64,000 bases of DNA from Bacteroidota bacterium (lineage in GTDB: Bacteria; Bacteroidota; Bacteroidia; B-17B0; Aurantibacillaceae): assembly GCA_016708845.1 (NCBI GenBank), contig JADJFB010000036.1, positions 1-64,000 on the forward strand. Reading direction: 5' to 3'. This document shows positions 35,356 through 44,517 of this stretch, piece after piece. Position 1 is the stretch's first letter; every line of letters begins with the position of its first letter. The notes under the pieces were generated by a model that was not told the DNA's origin, did no database searches, and saw only the letters and a program-made list of their open reading frames with translations. The translations under genes were made by a program, and so were the position numbers.

Positions 35356-36975
35356 TCATTTCCCAGCAGGGCTTTTAAAGAATTCGATTTGTTTTTTATT
35401 GTTTGGGTCTAAATCTTTAACAATAGTAAAATATTCTTTTGCTTTAGCGTTATCCTTCATTACTAAATAATAGTACCCTAAATATTCTGAAGCTTCAATT
35501 ACGTTTAACTTTACTCCTGCTCTTTCTTCTGGTTTAACTAAAGTTAAAGCTTTTTCGTAATGAGGTTTTGCCAACCATTTTTCGTTTTTTAAATCCTGTT
35601 GTACGTTTGCTTTTCCTCTCCAAAAATAAGCAGTTGCAAATGTTGGAATAGATTGAGTTACTTTAGAGAAACAAGAATCAGATTTCACAAAATCTTTTGG
35701 TCCAAAATAATAAGCACGACCCATTTCAAAATAATCTTGTCCGCTTAAATTTTTTGGATCGCCTGCCATTTTCTTTTCGTAAGTAGCAATTGCTTTATCA
35801 TAACGTTTAGATTTCATGTATGACTTTGCAATTTCATTGGTAATATCGCCCGCTAACTTAGGATCCATTTCAGCTGCTTTTTCCATTTCAACAATTCCTA
35901 AACTATCTTTACCTGTTTTCGCCAATAAAATACCTTTGTACTTGTAATCCGTACCAACATATTTGAAATTAGCAACTCTAGAAGATTTGTCGAAGAATTT
36001 GCTAATGGCATTCAATCCTTTTCTGTAAGCAGCTGTATCTGTTTTGTTTCCTAATTCAGCATAAGAATAACCTAAGTATCTATCTAAATACAAATTAGTG
36101 TTTCCTGCACCTTGCAATTTTTCAATTTCAGTAATTGCTTCTGCGTATTGTTTGTTATTAAATACGAAAGCTGCATAACGCTCACGAGCTTCATCAGAAT
36201 TATTTAATTCTAAATATTTTTTATAACTCTCCACTGCATTTGCTTTTTGTCCTGCTAAGTGATACAACTCCGCTTTTTCTCTGTATGCTGGAGCATAAGT
36301 AGGATCTAAGTCTTGTGCTTTTTTGTATAAATCTAAAGCCAATTGGTAATTACGACCACGTTGGTATAATTTACCTGCACGTAAAATTCCTTTAGGTGAT
36401 TTTGGATTTAACTCCGAAAATTTATCGTACTGTTTAATTGCTGGACCACCTTCTGTTGGATTTTTTTCCAATAAAGCATCTCCCATTAATAAGTAGTTTT
36501 CTGCATTTTTTGGTTCAATTTTAATAGCAGCATTTAACAAAGTCATGGCTTCGTCTAAATTTTTGTTATCTGAATTAATATAGGTTTCTGCCGTTTTACG
36601 CATTACCTCCGTGTTTTTATTAGCACCTAGAGCAACTGATGCTTTGTAAAATAATGCTTTAGCCTCTGTTGTTTTGCCATTATACCACAACACCTTACCT
36701 AAACCAACATAGTTTAAAGGATAAGTAGCATTTAATTCAGCTCCTTTTTGGTAATACATATTTGCAGAATCTAAATCTCCTTTTTTAAAGAAGTTTTCTC
36801 CATAGTAAAAGTAGTTGTCGCCTTTAGCTGCTTCTTTAGCAATTAACGCTCTAAAGTCAGAAGCTGCTGCTGCATAACGTTCGTTATCAGTTTTTGTAAT
36901 GGCGTCTTGTAATGTTTGAGCAAATGTTGAACTTGCTAAAATAAAACTTGCGCTTATTAATGTTATCTTTTTCAT
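35356..36975 (-). CDS. secreted tetratricopeptide-repeat protein
   Basis: 539 residues. Signal peptide at 1-19, ending SSTFAQ. The rest is a solenoid of about ten TPR units, for example ADSANMYYQKGAELNATYPLN, NYLLMGDALLEKNPTEGG, ALDLYKKAQDLDPTYAPAYR, KAIATYEKKMAGDPKNL and KEYFTIVKDLDPNNKKQIEF. It would sit in the periplasm. In many Bacteroidota a TPR protein of this kind lies just downstream of a PstS-like protein and next to ExbBD/TonB, so it is likely a helper of that envelope energy system. Its start is 124 bases from the PstS-like stop, on the same strand. Confidence 0.88.
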   Translation of the reverse strand: MKKITLISASFILASSTFAQTLQDAITKTDNERYAAAASDFRALIAKEAAKGDNYFYYGENFFKKGDLDSANMYYQKGAELNATYPLNYVGLGKVLWYNGKTTEAKALFYKASVALGANKNTEVMRKTAETYINSDNKNLDEAMTLLNAAIKIEPKNAENYLLMGDALLEKNPTEGGPAIKQYDKFSELNPKSPKGILRAGKLYQRGRNYQLALDLYKKAQDLDPTYAPAYREKAELYHLAGQKANAVESYKKYLELNNSDEARERYAAFVFNNKQYAEAITEIEKLQGAGNTNLYLDRYLGYSYAELGNKTDTAAYRKGLNAISKFFDKSSRVANFKYVGTDYKYKGILLAKTGKDSLGIVEMEKAAEMDPKLAGDITNEIAKSYMKSKRYDKAIATYEKKMAGDPKNLSGQDYFEMGRAYYFGPKDFVKSDSCFSKVTQSIPTFATAYFWRGKANVQQDLKNEKWLAKPHYEKALTLVKPEERAGVKLNVIEASEYLGYYYLVMKDNAKAKEYFTIVKDLDPNNKKQIEFFKSPAGK

Positions 36976-37099
36976 AGTGTTATTTGTAGATATTAAAAAT
37001 ACGGTATTTAAAAGTCAATTTGCCTGCCAAGCTTTATGTATCAGCAAAAACAGGGTCAAATTTAACATAATTTTAATGTTTGTGAAATCTCTTTCCTGC

Positions 37100-38017
37100 T
37101 TATTTTAATGGGGTCATATCTACCTCAATCAATCGCTCTTCCTGTCTATTTGGTGGTAATCCTTGTTTTAGAAACATTAATTGGCCTGTTGGACCAGCAA
37201 TAAAGGTTTCAATTCCTTTTCCTAAGCTAAATTCTGCCGAACGACGGATGATACATATTGTTCTGCATAGCGGATAATCCTTTGTAGCGATATTTGATTG
37301 ATCGGGCATATAAGCCGTTTCATTATTTTTTTTAGAAACTGCTAAAATTTTCACTTGTTTTAAAAATTCTTTAGTTGTTGTGTCATCTTTATCACTTAGC
37401 CAAGCATAATCGCAAACACCGATAGCTAAGGAATTTGATGCGATTGCCTTAATTAATTCAGGCGTATTATTTACCGTAGAGCAATTATTACCAAATGTTC
37501 CATTAGGAATTAAAGAGTCCTTTAATTGACGCGTACTTCCTGAATTGGCATTGTCAAACACCAACTTAATATGTTGTCCTTTTAATAAAGTGCTATCATT
37601 TCCTTTCAATAAATCAGTTAGTTCTACTAATGAAATCGTAGAATCTGCAAAACTTTTGCTTACTACAAAAGCAATCGCATCTCCTGCCACAAAAGATGTT
37701 TGAGGGTAAATATTTTTTGCTTTAAATTGAGATAATTCTTTTTCGGTTAAAGGACGAGAAATGGCAATTACCTTACTGCTGTCATTATACAAAGCTTCTA
37801 TGCATTCTTTTTCGTTAGAAGTACGCAGCGCAATGTCTGCATATTGATAGGTTGTTTTAAATGTGTAAATCTGATTTTGAATATGAAGTGTTAGGCCTTC
37901 GTCAAAAAATAAATTAGCCGTGCCAGATGTTGGACTGTCTTTTTTAGTCATGTCATCTTGCATACCACAAGAACTAAAAACGATCAGGCTTATAATTGTT
38001 CCAAAAAATAGTTTCAT
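37100..38017 (-). CDS. PstS-like substrate-binding lipoprotein
   Basis: 305 residues. A lipoprotein signal ends at Cys17 (VFSSCG). The mature protein has the PBP-like fold of phosphate-binding PstS: IAISRPLTEKEL (binding-loop region), VAGDAIAFVVSKSF, the DANSGSTRQ-type loop here read as DNANSGSTRQLKD (a typical ligand-binding SGS/T motif), and IGVCDYAWLSDKDD. The C-terminal YPLCRTICIIRR segment also matches PstS. No PstA, PstB or PstC genes are present, so it is probably not part of a phosphate importer. The pairing with a TPR gene and ExbBD/TonB is conserved in Bacteroidota, with unknown function. Confidence 0.82.
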   Translation of the reverse strand: MKLFFGTIISLIVFSSCGMQDDMTKKDSPTSGTANLFFDEGLTLHIQNQIYTFKTTYQYADIALRTSNEKECIEALYNDSSKVIAISRPLTEKELSQFKAKNIYPQTSFVAGDAIAFVVSKSFADSTISLVELTDLLKGNDSTLLKGQHIKLVFDNANSGSTRQLKDSLIPNGTFGNNCSTVNNTPELIKAIASNSLAIGVCDYAWLSDKDDTTTKEFLKQVKILAVSKKNNETAYMPDQSNIATKDYPLCRTICIIRRSAEFSLGKGIETFIAGPTGQLMFLKQGLPPNRQEERLIEVDMTPLK

Positions 38018-38111
38018 AATAACATTCGTTTGTCAAATATACAGAATAAACCAAGCAGGTATTTACGACTTTATAATTGGTTGTGTATTAACGATAAGTG
38101 GTTGAGATATA

Positions 38112-39356
38112 TTAGCTCAACAATCTAATCGACTTTTTTAAAGCCTCTATAAATACATCCACTTCTTCAAATGTATTATAAAAAGCAAAGGATGCTCTAA
38201 TCGTTCCTGGAATTTTATAAAATTGCCATAAAGGCTGTGTACAATGATGTCCACTGCGAATAGCCACTCCATATTTATCTAATAAGGTTCCAATATCAAA
38301 AGGATGAATTGTGCCAACATTAAATGAAATAACAGAGGTTTTGTGTTTAGCGTTTCCATAAATTACTAACCCTTCAATTTCTTGCAATTGTTTAGTAGCA
38401 TATTTCAATAAATCATCTTCGTGTTTTTGAATATTATCAAAACCAATTTCTGCAACATAATTAATTGCCGCCGCTAAACCAATTCCTCCTTCAATATGTG
38501 GCGTTCCTGCTTCAAATTTTAATGGCGATTCGGCAAACTCTGTTTTTTCAAGAGTTACTGTTTTAATGGTTCCGCCACCTGTTTGATAAGGCGGAAATTT
38601 TTGTAACCACTCTTCTTTACCATATAAAATACCTACGCCTGTTGGTCCAAATAATTTATGTCCGCTAAATACATAAAAATCACAATCTAAATCTTGAACA
38701 TCTGGTTTTAAATGCGGAACCGCTTGAGCTCCGTCAATTAATATAGCGACCCTCCTCTTATCCTCCCTCAGGGAGGAAGATAGAACATGTATTTGTTCAA
38801 TCATTTCTTTTACAGGATTAATTGTTCCGAGTGTATTAGAAATATGAGTGAATGCAACAAGCTTTGTTTTTGATGTAATTAATTGAGGTAGTTCTTCCAA
38901 CATTAATTCACCTGCTTCATTTATCGGAATAAATTTTAAAATAGCTTTTTTGTCTTCACACAATTGTTGCCATGGAACAATATTACTATGATGTTCCATT
39001 TGAGTAATGATGATTTCATCTCCTTCAGCAATCGCTAAATTACCAAAACAGTGCGCTACTAAATTGATAGATTCTGTGGTGCCTTTTGTGAAAATAATTT
39101 CAGTCGATTGTTTGGCGTTGAGGTGCAATTGTATTGTTTTACGAGCTTCTTCATAAGCAATCGTAATTTCTCTGCTTAAGGTATGAACACCGCGATGTAT
39201 GTTTGAATTTTGATAAGCATAATAATGTGAGATGGCATCAATAACCTGTTGTGGTTTTTGTGCGGTTGCTCCATTATCAAAATACACTAAGGGTTTTCCG
39301 TTTACTGTTCTTGAGAGAATAGGAAAATCTTTGCGTATTTCGTTTACATTAAACAT
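38112..39356 (-). CDS. sufS: SufS-type cysteine desulfurase
   Basis: About 414 residues from ATG 39356 (MFNVNEIRKDFPIL). The frame extends to a TTG at 39374, but that overlaps the end of sufD. It is a PLP enzyme: the Schiff-base Lys is in FSGHKLFGPTGVGIL, and the sulfur-carrying Cys is in RSGHHCTQPLW (group II, SufS-like loop). It removes sulfur from cysteine for Fe-S cluster assembly. It is the last gene of the suf operon, three bases after sufD. An oddity: a 17-base perfect palindrome at 38761-38777 encodes extra residues (SSSLREDKRR) just before VAILIDGAQAV, where relatives have a shorter loop. Confidence 0.94.
   Translation of the reverse strand: MFNVNEIRKDFPILSRTVNGKPLVYFDNGATAQKPQQVIDAISHYYAYQNSNIHRGVHTLSREITIAYEEARKTIQLHLNAKQSTEIIFTKGTTESINLVAHCFGNLAIAEGDEIIITQMEHHSNIVPWQQLCEDKKAILKFIPINEAGELMLEELPQLITSKTKLVAFTHISNTLGTINPVKEMIEQIHVLSSSLREDKRRVAILIDGAQAVPHLKPDVQDLDCDFYVFSGHKLFGPTGVGILYGKEEWLQKFPPYQTGGGTIKTVTLEKTEFAESPLKFEAGTPHIEGGIGLAAAINYVAEIGFDNIQKHEDDLLKYATKQLQEIEGLVIYGNAKHKTSVISFNVGTIHPFDIGTLLDKYGVAIRSGHHCTQPLWQFYKIPGTIRASFAFYNTFEEVDVFIEALKKSIRLLS
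38761..38777. repeat. REP-like palindrome inserted in-frame inside sufS
   Basis: TCCTCCCT-C-AGGGAGGA is a perfect palindrome with a one-base centre, flanked by GC-rich CCTCCTCTTA. It lies inside the sufS reading frame and adds about nine or ten residues without breaking it. Base composition contrasts sharply with the surrounding AT-rich coding sequence. Confidence 0.6.
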
Positions 39357-39357
39357 A

Positions 39358-40647
39358 TTAAAGTGCTTTTTCAAACAAATTCAAAACTCTTTCTTGTAAA
39401 GAAGGAATTTCAATCTTGTCTATTAATTCTTGTGCGAATGCTTGTAACAATAATTTACGAGCGCTTTCTTCGCCAATACCACGTGCTTTTAAATAAAACA
39501 AAGCCTCTGTGTCAATTTTACCAGTTGATGTTCCGTGCGAACATTTTACATCATCCGCGTAAATTTCTAATTGTGGCTTGGTATTGATAGTTGCATCATC
39601 GCTCATCAAAATATTTTTACTGCTTTGATAAGCGTTTGTTTTTTGTGCGTCTTTACGAACAAATATTTTTCCGTTAAACGTTCCTGCTGATTTATCTTTA
39701 GCAATACCTTTATACAACTCATTACTTTCGCAATGTGGCATTTGGTGATCAATTAAGGTATGATTGTCAACTGACTGTGTTCCATTTGAAATAAACAATC
39801 CATTTAAGTGTGCTTCGCAATTAGAATCTGCTAAAACAACATTATGATTGTTACGAACTAACTCTCCACTTAATGTAAATGTGTTGTTTGTGTAATTTGA
39901 ATATTTATTAATTCTTACTTGGTTTGTATTCACCGAATATGATAACGTCCCTTCGTTTTGAAATGTATAACAAGTCAATTTTGCATTCTCTCCAACAAAT
40001 TTTTCACTTACAAAGTTTGAGAACACTTTCGCAGTACCAATATTATAAAAGCTTTCAATTAACGTAGCCTCTGCTCTTGCTTGTATATTAACAAAATTAC
40101 GTGTGTTAGTTACATTACTAGAATTGCCGCTATTTACATAAATAACATGTAACGGCATTGGAATGATATTGTTTTTATCCACTTGTAAAAACAAACCGTT
40201 ACCTGTAAAAGCAGTGTTTAACGCTATTAAAGCGTCTGTATCTGATTTTGCTTGAGAAGATAATAGTGTTTTTTCTGAAGAAGATAATTCGTTTAAAGAT
40301 TTAACCGTTAAACCTTTTACAATCATTTTCTCGCTTAATGCTTCATTATAATTTCCATTAACCACCACTAAATTAATCGCCTCATCAATTTTAAGAGGAG
40401 CAATATCAGCGTTAGTTAATTCATTAAAAGATTGTCCAACTGTTTTAAATTCTTTACGAAGAACTGCTTCAATATTGCAATACTTATAATCTTCGTGTTT
40501 ATTATTTGGAATGCCTTTATCTTCTAAAAGTCTAATTGCCGAAACAATTTCAGCATCGGGCATGAACGCTATTTTACCAGAATTTTTTTGTAATTGTTCC
40601 AGCAAATTTTGTGTTACAGCACTTTTATTATCTACTACTAACGACAT
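39358..40647 (-). CDS. sufD: Fe-S cluster assembly protein SufD
   Basis: 429 residues. It has the SufB/SufD beta-helix core, with landmarks VVNGNYNEALSE, LVRNNHNVVLADSNCEAHLNGLF, DHQMPHCESNELYKGIAKDKSAGTFNGKIFVR and KCSHGTSTGKIDTEALFYLKARGI near the C-terminus, a hallmark of the family. With SufB and SufC it forms the scaffold on which Fe-S clusters are built. It overlaps nothing and is one base away from sufC, so it is tightly co-translated. Confidence 0.94.
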   Translation of the reverse strand: MSLVVDNKSAVTQNLLEQLQKNSGKIAFMPDAEIVSAIRLLEDKGIPNNKHEDYKYCNIEAVLRKEFKTVGQSFNELTNADIAPLKIDEAINLVVVNGNYNEALSEKMIVKGLTVKSLNELSSSEKTLLSSQAKSDTDALIALNTAFTGNGLFLQVDKNNIIPMPLHVIYVNSGNSSNVTNTRNFVNIQARAEATLIESFYNIGTAKVFSNFVSEKFVGENAKLTCYTFQNEGTLSYSVNTNQVRINKYSNYTNNTFTLSGELVRNNHNVVLADSNCEAHLNGLFISNGTQSVDNHTLIDHQMPHCESNELYKGIAKDKSAGTFNGKIFVRKDAQKTNAYQSSKNILMSDDATINTKPQLEIYADDVKCSHGTSTGKIDTEALFYLKARGIGEESARKLLLQAFAQELIDKIEIPSLQERVLNLFEKAL

Positions 40648-40648
40648 A

Positions 40649-41407
40649 TTAATCTGCTATTTCAAATTCTTTTTTAATTTCATCATACCCTTTAGCTTCT
40701 AATTCTAGGGCCAATTCTTTTCCTCCGCTTTTTACAATGCGGCCTTTGTAAAGAATATGCACAAAATCAGGAACGATATAATCTAACAAACGCTGATAGT
40801 GCGTAATTAAAATGGTTGCGTTATCTTTTGATTTCAATTTATTTACACCACTTGCTACAATGCGCAACGCATCAATATCTAAACCACTATCTGTTTCATC
40901 TAAAATAGCTAACTTAGGTTGCAACATTGCCATTTGAAAAATCTCATTACGTTTTTTCTCTCCACCACTAAATCCTTCGTTTACACTACGACTTGCTAGT
41001 TTAGAATCTAACTCTACTAATTTCGATTTATCTTTTACTAATGCTAAGAAATCTTTAGCTGGCATTTCTTCTTGTCCGTGGTATGCACGAATTTCGTTTA
41101 AAGCAGTACGTAAAAAATTAATATTACTTACTCCTGGAATTTCAACTGGATATTGAAACGCCAAAAATAAACCTTCGCGAGCTCTGTCTTCTGCAGATAA
41201 TTCCAATAAATCTTTTCCGTTAAACGTTACTTCACCTTCCGTTACATCATAATCTTCACGGCCTGCTAAAACACTTGATAATGTTGACTTTCCAGAACCG
41301 TTTGGTCCCATAATCGCGTGAACTTCTCCGGCTTTAACTTCTAAATTAATGCCTCTTAATATTTCTTTATCGCCAATTGAGGCATGTAAATTTTTAATAC
41401 TTATCAT
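40649..41407 (-). CDS. sufC: Fe-S cluster assembly ATPase SufC
   Basis: 252 residues. An ABC-type ATPase: Walker A GPNGSGKST (residues 34-42), signature FSGGEKKRNEI, Walker B KLAILDETDSGLD, with the SufC-specific Asp-Glu-Thr-Asp-Ser-Gly-Leu-Asp wording, and a switch His in ILITHYQRLLDYI. It energises the SufBCD scaffold in the cytoplasm. The gene lies between sufB (11 bases away) and sufD (one base away). Confidence 0.96.
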   Translation of the reverse strand: MISIKNLHASIGDKEILRGINLEVKAGEVHAIMGPNGSGKSTLSSVLAGREDYDVTEGEVTFNGKDLLELSAEDRAREGLFLAFQYPVEIPGVSNINFLRTALNEIRAYHGQEEMPAKDFLALVKDKSKLVELDSKLASRSVNEGFSGGEKKRNEIFQMAMLQPKLAILDETDSGLDIDALRIVASGVNKLKSKDNATILITHYQRLLDYIVPDFVHILYKGRIVKSGGKELALELEAKGYDEIKKEFEIAD

Positions 41408-41418
41408 AATCTCTTTAT

Positions 41419-42870
41419 TTATCCTACTGATCCTTCTAAACTAATTGCTAATAATTTTTGTGCCTCAACGGCAAACTCCATTGGTAATTTATTTAATACT
41501 TCTTTGCAGTAACCATTAACGATTAAGCCAATTGCTTTCTCGTTATCAATTCCACGTTGCTTACAATAGAACAATTGATCTTCACCAATTTTACTTGTAG
41601 TTGCTTCATGCTCTACTACTGCTGATTTATCTTTAATTTCAATGTATGGAAATGTATGCGCACCACATTTATCTCCCATTAACAAACTATCACATTGCGA
41701 AAAGTTACGAGCGTTGCTTGCTCCTTTTTTAATTTGAACTAAGCCACGGTAACTATTATTACTGAAGCCTGCCGAAATTCCTTTTGATATAATAGTGGAA
41801 CGTGTGTTCTTTCCAATATGAATCATTTTTGTGCCGGTGTCCGCTTGCTGATAGTTATTAGTAACTGCAACCGAATAAAATTCGCCAACCGAATTATTTC
41901 CTTTTAAAATAACAGAAGGATATTTCCAAGTCACTGCAGAACCTGTTTCTACTTGTGTCCAGCTAATTTTAGAATTATCTTCTAAACAAATTCCACGCTT
42001 CGTTACAAAATTAAAAATTCCACCTTTACCCTCTTTATCACCAGGATACCAATTTTGTACAGTGCTATATTTTACCTCAGCATTTTTGTGAGTAATGATT
42101 TCTACAACCGCAGCGTGTAATTGATTCTCGTCACGTTGAGGAGCAGTACAACCTTCTAAATAAGACACAAAAGCATCTTCATCAGCAATGATTAATGTTC
42201 TTTCAAACTGACCAGTACCACTCGCATTGATACGGAAGTACGTTGATAACTCCATTGGTGAACGAACACCTTTTGGAATATAGCAAAATGAGCCATCCGT
42301 AAATACCGCAGAATTTAATGCCGCATAAAAATTATCTGTTGGCGGCACTGCCATGCCCATATATTTTTTTACTAATTCAGGATGATCTTGAACAGCTTCG
42401 CTAAACGAACAAAAAATAATTCCCTTTTCTGCTAAGGTTTCTTTAAAAGTTGTTTTAACCGAAACGCTGTCAAATACAACATCAACTGCAATATTGCTTT
42501 GTACGCCACTCAATCGTTTTTGTTCGTCGATTGATATACCAAGTTTTTCGAATGTTTTTAATAATTCAGGATCTACCTCATCTAAACTTGCTAATTCTTT
42601 TTTTGGTTTAGGGGCTGAGTAATAAATAATATCTTGAAAATTAGGTTTTGTATAGGATACATGTGCCCACTCAGGCTCCACCATGTTTTGCCAATTACTA
42701 AACGCTTTTAAACGGAATTCCAACATCCATTCTGGTTCGTTTTTCTTTGCAGAAATAAATTTAATGATGTCTTCGTTTAAACCTTTAGGCGCCTCATCAG
42801 CAGCAATATCGGTTGTAAAGCCCCACTCGTAATCTTTATTTATATGTTCTTCTAATATCTCGTTTGCCAT
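41419..42870 (-). CDS. sufB: Fe-S cluster assembly protein SufB
   Basis: 483 residues, typical SufB length. Landmarks are EWMLEFRLKAFSNWQ, FCSFSEAVQDHPELVKKYMG, AALNSAVFTDGSFCYIPKGV, YLEGCTAPQRDENQLHAAVV (a conserved cluster-ligand Cys region) and SQCDSLLMGDKCGAHTFPYI toward the C-terminus. It receives sulfur from SufS and holds the nascent cluster with SufC and SufD. It is the second gene of the operon, 70 bases after the A-type carrier gene; that gap holds no gene. Confidence 0.96.
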   Translation of the reverse strand: MANEILEEHINKDYEWGFTTDIAADEAPKGLNEDIIKFISAKKNEPEWMLEFRLKAFSNWQNMVEPEWAHVSYTKPNFQDIIYYSAPKPKKELASLDEVDPELLKTFEKLGISIDEQKRLSGVQSNIAVDVVFDSVSVKTTFKETLAEKGIIFCSFSEAVQDHPELVKKYMGMAVPPTDNFYAALNSAVFTDGSFCYIPKGVRSPMELSTYFRINASGTGQFERTLIIADEDAFVSYLEGCTAPQRDENQLHAAVVEIITHKNAEVKYSTVQNWYPGDKEGKGGIFNFVTKRGICLEDNSKISWTQVETGSAVTWKYPSVILKGNNSVGEFYSVAVTNNYQQADTGTKMIHIGKNTRSTIISKGISAGFSNNSYRGLVQIKKGASNARNFSQCDSLLMGDKCGAHTFPYIEIKDKSAVVEHEATTSKIGEDQLFYCKQRGIDNEKAIGLIVNGYCKEVLNKLPMEFAVEAQKLLAISLEGSVG

Positions 42871-42940
42871 TTTTTTATTTCTAGTTACACGTTTCGGGTT
42901 TCGGGTTAAAAATAACTAGAAACAAAAAACTTGGAATAAT

Positions 42941-43267
42941 TTAAACAGAGAAAGATTCTCCACAACCACAAGAACGCGTAGCGTTAGGGTTTTTAAAAAT
43001 AAAACCTTTTCCGTTTAATCCTCCGCTATAATCTAATTCTGTTCCAACTAAGTATAAAAAACTTTTACGGTCAACAACCACTTTTACTCCATTATCTTCA
43101 AATAATTGGTCGCCTTCTTTTAACTCATTATCAAAAACTAGATTGTACATTAAACCCGAACAACCTCCGCCGTCAACACCCACACGAATGAATGTATCTG
43201 CTGGTTTATTTTCGTCTTTTATTAAATTAATAGCGTGCTCTTTAGCCGCATTGCTTACTGTTATCAT
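42941..43267 (-). CDS. sufA: A-type Fe-S carrier (SufA/IscA/ErpA-like)
   Basis: 108 residues. The three conserved Cys ligands are visible: one in VDGGGCSGLMYNL and two in TRSCGCGESFSV at the C-terminus. The family motifs SNAAKEHAINLI and FLYLVGTELDYSGGLNGKGF are also present. It carries or delivers Fe-S clusters. It is the first gene of the suf operon and lies behind a well-formed promoter. Confidence 0.93.
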   Translation of the reverse strand: MITVSNAAKEHAINLIKDENKPADTFIRVGVDGGGCSGLMYNLVFDNELKEGDQLFEDNGVKVVVDRKSFLYLVGTELDYSGGLNGKGFIFKNPNATRSCGCGESFSV

Positions 43268-43333
43268 TTTGTAAGTAATTAATTGTTAGTTACTTGGCGC
43301 TTATTCTTAATTAGATTAATTCTAAACGGAGTA

Positions 43334-43365
43334 CAAAAATACCACTTTTATGGTATATGTGCAAA
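43334..43365 (-). promoter_or_regulatory. predicted promoter of the suf operon
   Basis: Read on the minus strand: TTTG (43365-43362), a 20-base spacer and TATTTTTG (43341-43334), a full match to the Bacteroidota promoter TTTG-N19..21-TAnnTTTG. The leader to the A-type carrier ATG at 43267 would be about 60 bases. Confidence 0.7.
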
Positions 43366-43387
43366 TATTTTACTGTTTGGTTTTAAT

Positions 43388-43419
43388 AAAAAAACCGTGA
43401 TAAAAAATCACGGTTTTCA
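43388..43419 (-). terminator. rho-independent terminator of the VOC gene
   Basis: AAAACCGTGAT pairs with ATCACGGTTTT around a five-A loop. It lies seven bases past the minus-strand stop at 43426 and separates the gene from the suf promoter. Confidence 0.85.
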
Positions 43420-43425
43420 GTCATA

Positions 43426-44487
43426 TTAATCTTTTACTCTACTAAACCTTAAGGCTTTTAATATAAAATTAGGCAAAGCTTTTTTTGGGTCGCGTTTTCG
43501 TAAATCTAAATACCAACCAATTTTTTTAACGACTGGTAATTTTTTGGTCTCAACGAATTCAATCAACGTTCCATCCGCATCTTCAATATAGGTAAAATGC
43601 CCGGCTGCTTCGCCCATTTCAAAACCCGCTCCGCCATCTACCGTAAAAGGCTGACCAGCTTTTACGCAAGCTTCTTCTAACGCTTTCATGTTTTTAATAT
43701 CAAAACACAAATGAATAAAGCCACAATCGCCCCATAAACGGTTTTCGAATATTTTGCGCGGCGCATAATCAAACGCCTGAACTAATTCTATCTCATTGTC
43801 TCCTAATAAAGGGCCAAAGCTTCCTTCACGAGGCTTACTATTTCTTAAAACTACTCTTCTGAATTTCTTTTGTGATCCCTCAACGCCCTTCCAATCTGCA
43901 AACGTATCTGTCGTATCACTAATGACTTTATCAAACCCTAAAACAGTTTTATATAAACCAATAGATTTATCAATGTCTTTTACTCCAATAACTGCGCCCA
44001 AAATACCACCTGTTGTAAAATCTTTTTGTTGATACCAAGATGTTTTTTCTTCGATTATTTCAAATACATTTCCCCACAAGTCATGGATATAAAAATGCTT
44101 TCTTCCATCAGGAGCAGTTGTTACATCCGTCAACATTTTGGCGCCAAAGTTTTTCAAATGCGTATAAGAGGCTTGAATATTATACGATTTTATCTTTCCC
44201 GCATAAATACCAATATCTCCTAATTGAATTTGAAAATTCGCGTTTTGAGCTTGTCTGCTAGTGTATTGCCAAATCTCAAATCCACCACCACCATTCATAC
44301 TAATGGCTAAAATAGCGTGACGAGCATGCGGCATATTTGCCGTATAAGGCAACATCAACTCCGCCATAGCAGCCTCTTCAAATATTTTAATATCTGTACC
44401 AAATGCTTTACGATATCATTTAAACGTTTCGTGAACGTTGGTGTTACCAACGCCTAATTGTTGTATGCCCGAAATGATGTAACTCAT
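43426..44487 (-). pseudogene. VOC (glyoxalase/dioxygenase superfamily) protein with in-frame TGA
   Basis: A 353-codon gene starting at ATG 44487 (MSYIISGIQQLGVGNTNVHE), interrupted by TGA at codon 24 (44416-44418). The text continues in the same frame as YRKAFGTDIKIFEEAAMAEL, where family members read FxWYRKxFG, so the missing residue is Trp (TGG to TGA). Without that repair the protein would start at Met41 (44367). Two VOC modules follow: residues about 5-140 and 155-320. The second carries the metal-ligand pattern FIHLCFDIKNM and GHFTYIEDADGTLIEFVE. The family includes glyoxalases and ring-cleaving or hydroxyphenylpyruvate dioxygenases; the substrate is unknown. The GNAT gene lies 30 bases upstream on the same strand. 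Confidence 0.8.
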
Positions 44488-44517
44488 AATTTTATATTAA
44501 TGTGTAAAATTAAAATT

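Noticed and set aside
35255..35470. A 71-residue plus-strand open frame
   Set aside because: It overlaps the terminator and C-terminus of the TPR gene on the other strand and lacks any coding pattern.
32910..44418. Use of TGA as a Trp codon throughout the genome
   Set aside because: Genes at 1388-2437 and 15923-16576 end with TGA, Trp is otherwise TGG in lepA, suf and feoB, and a third disruption is TAA; error or point mutation explains the data better.
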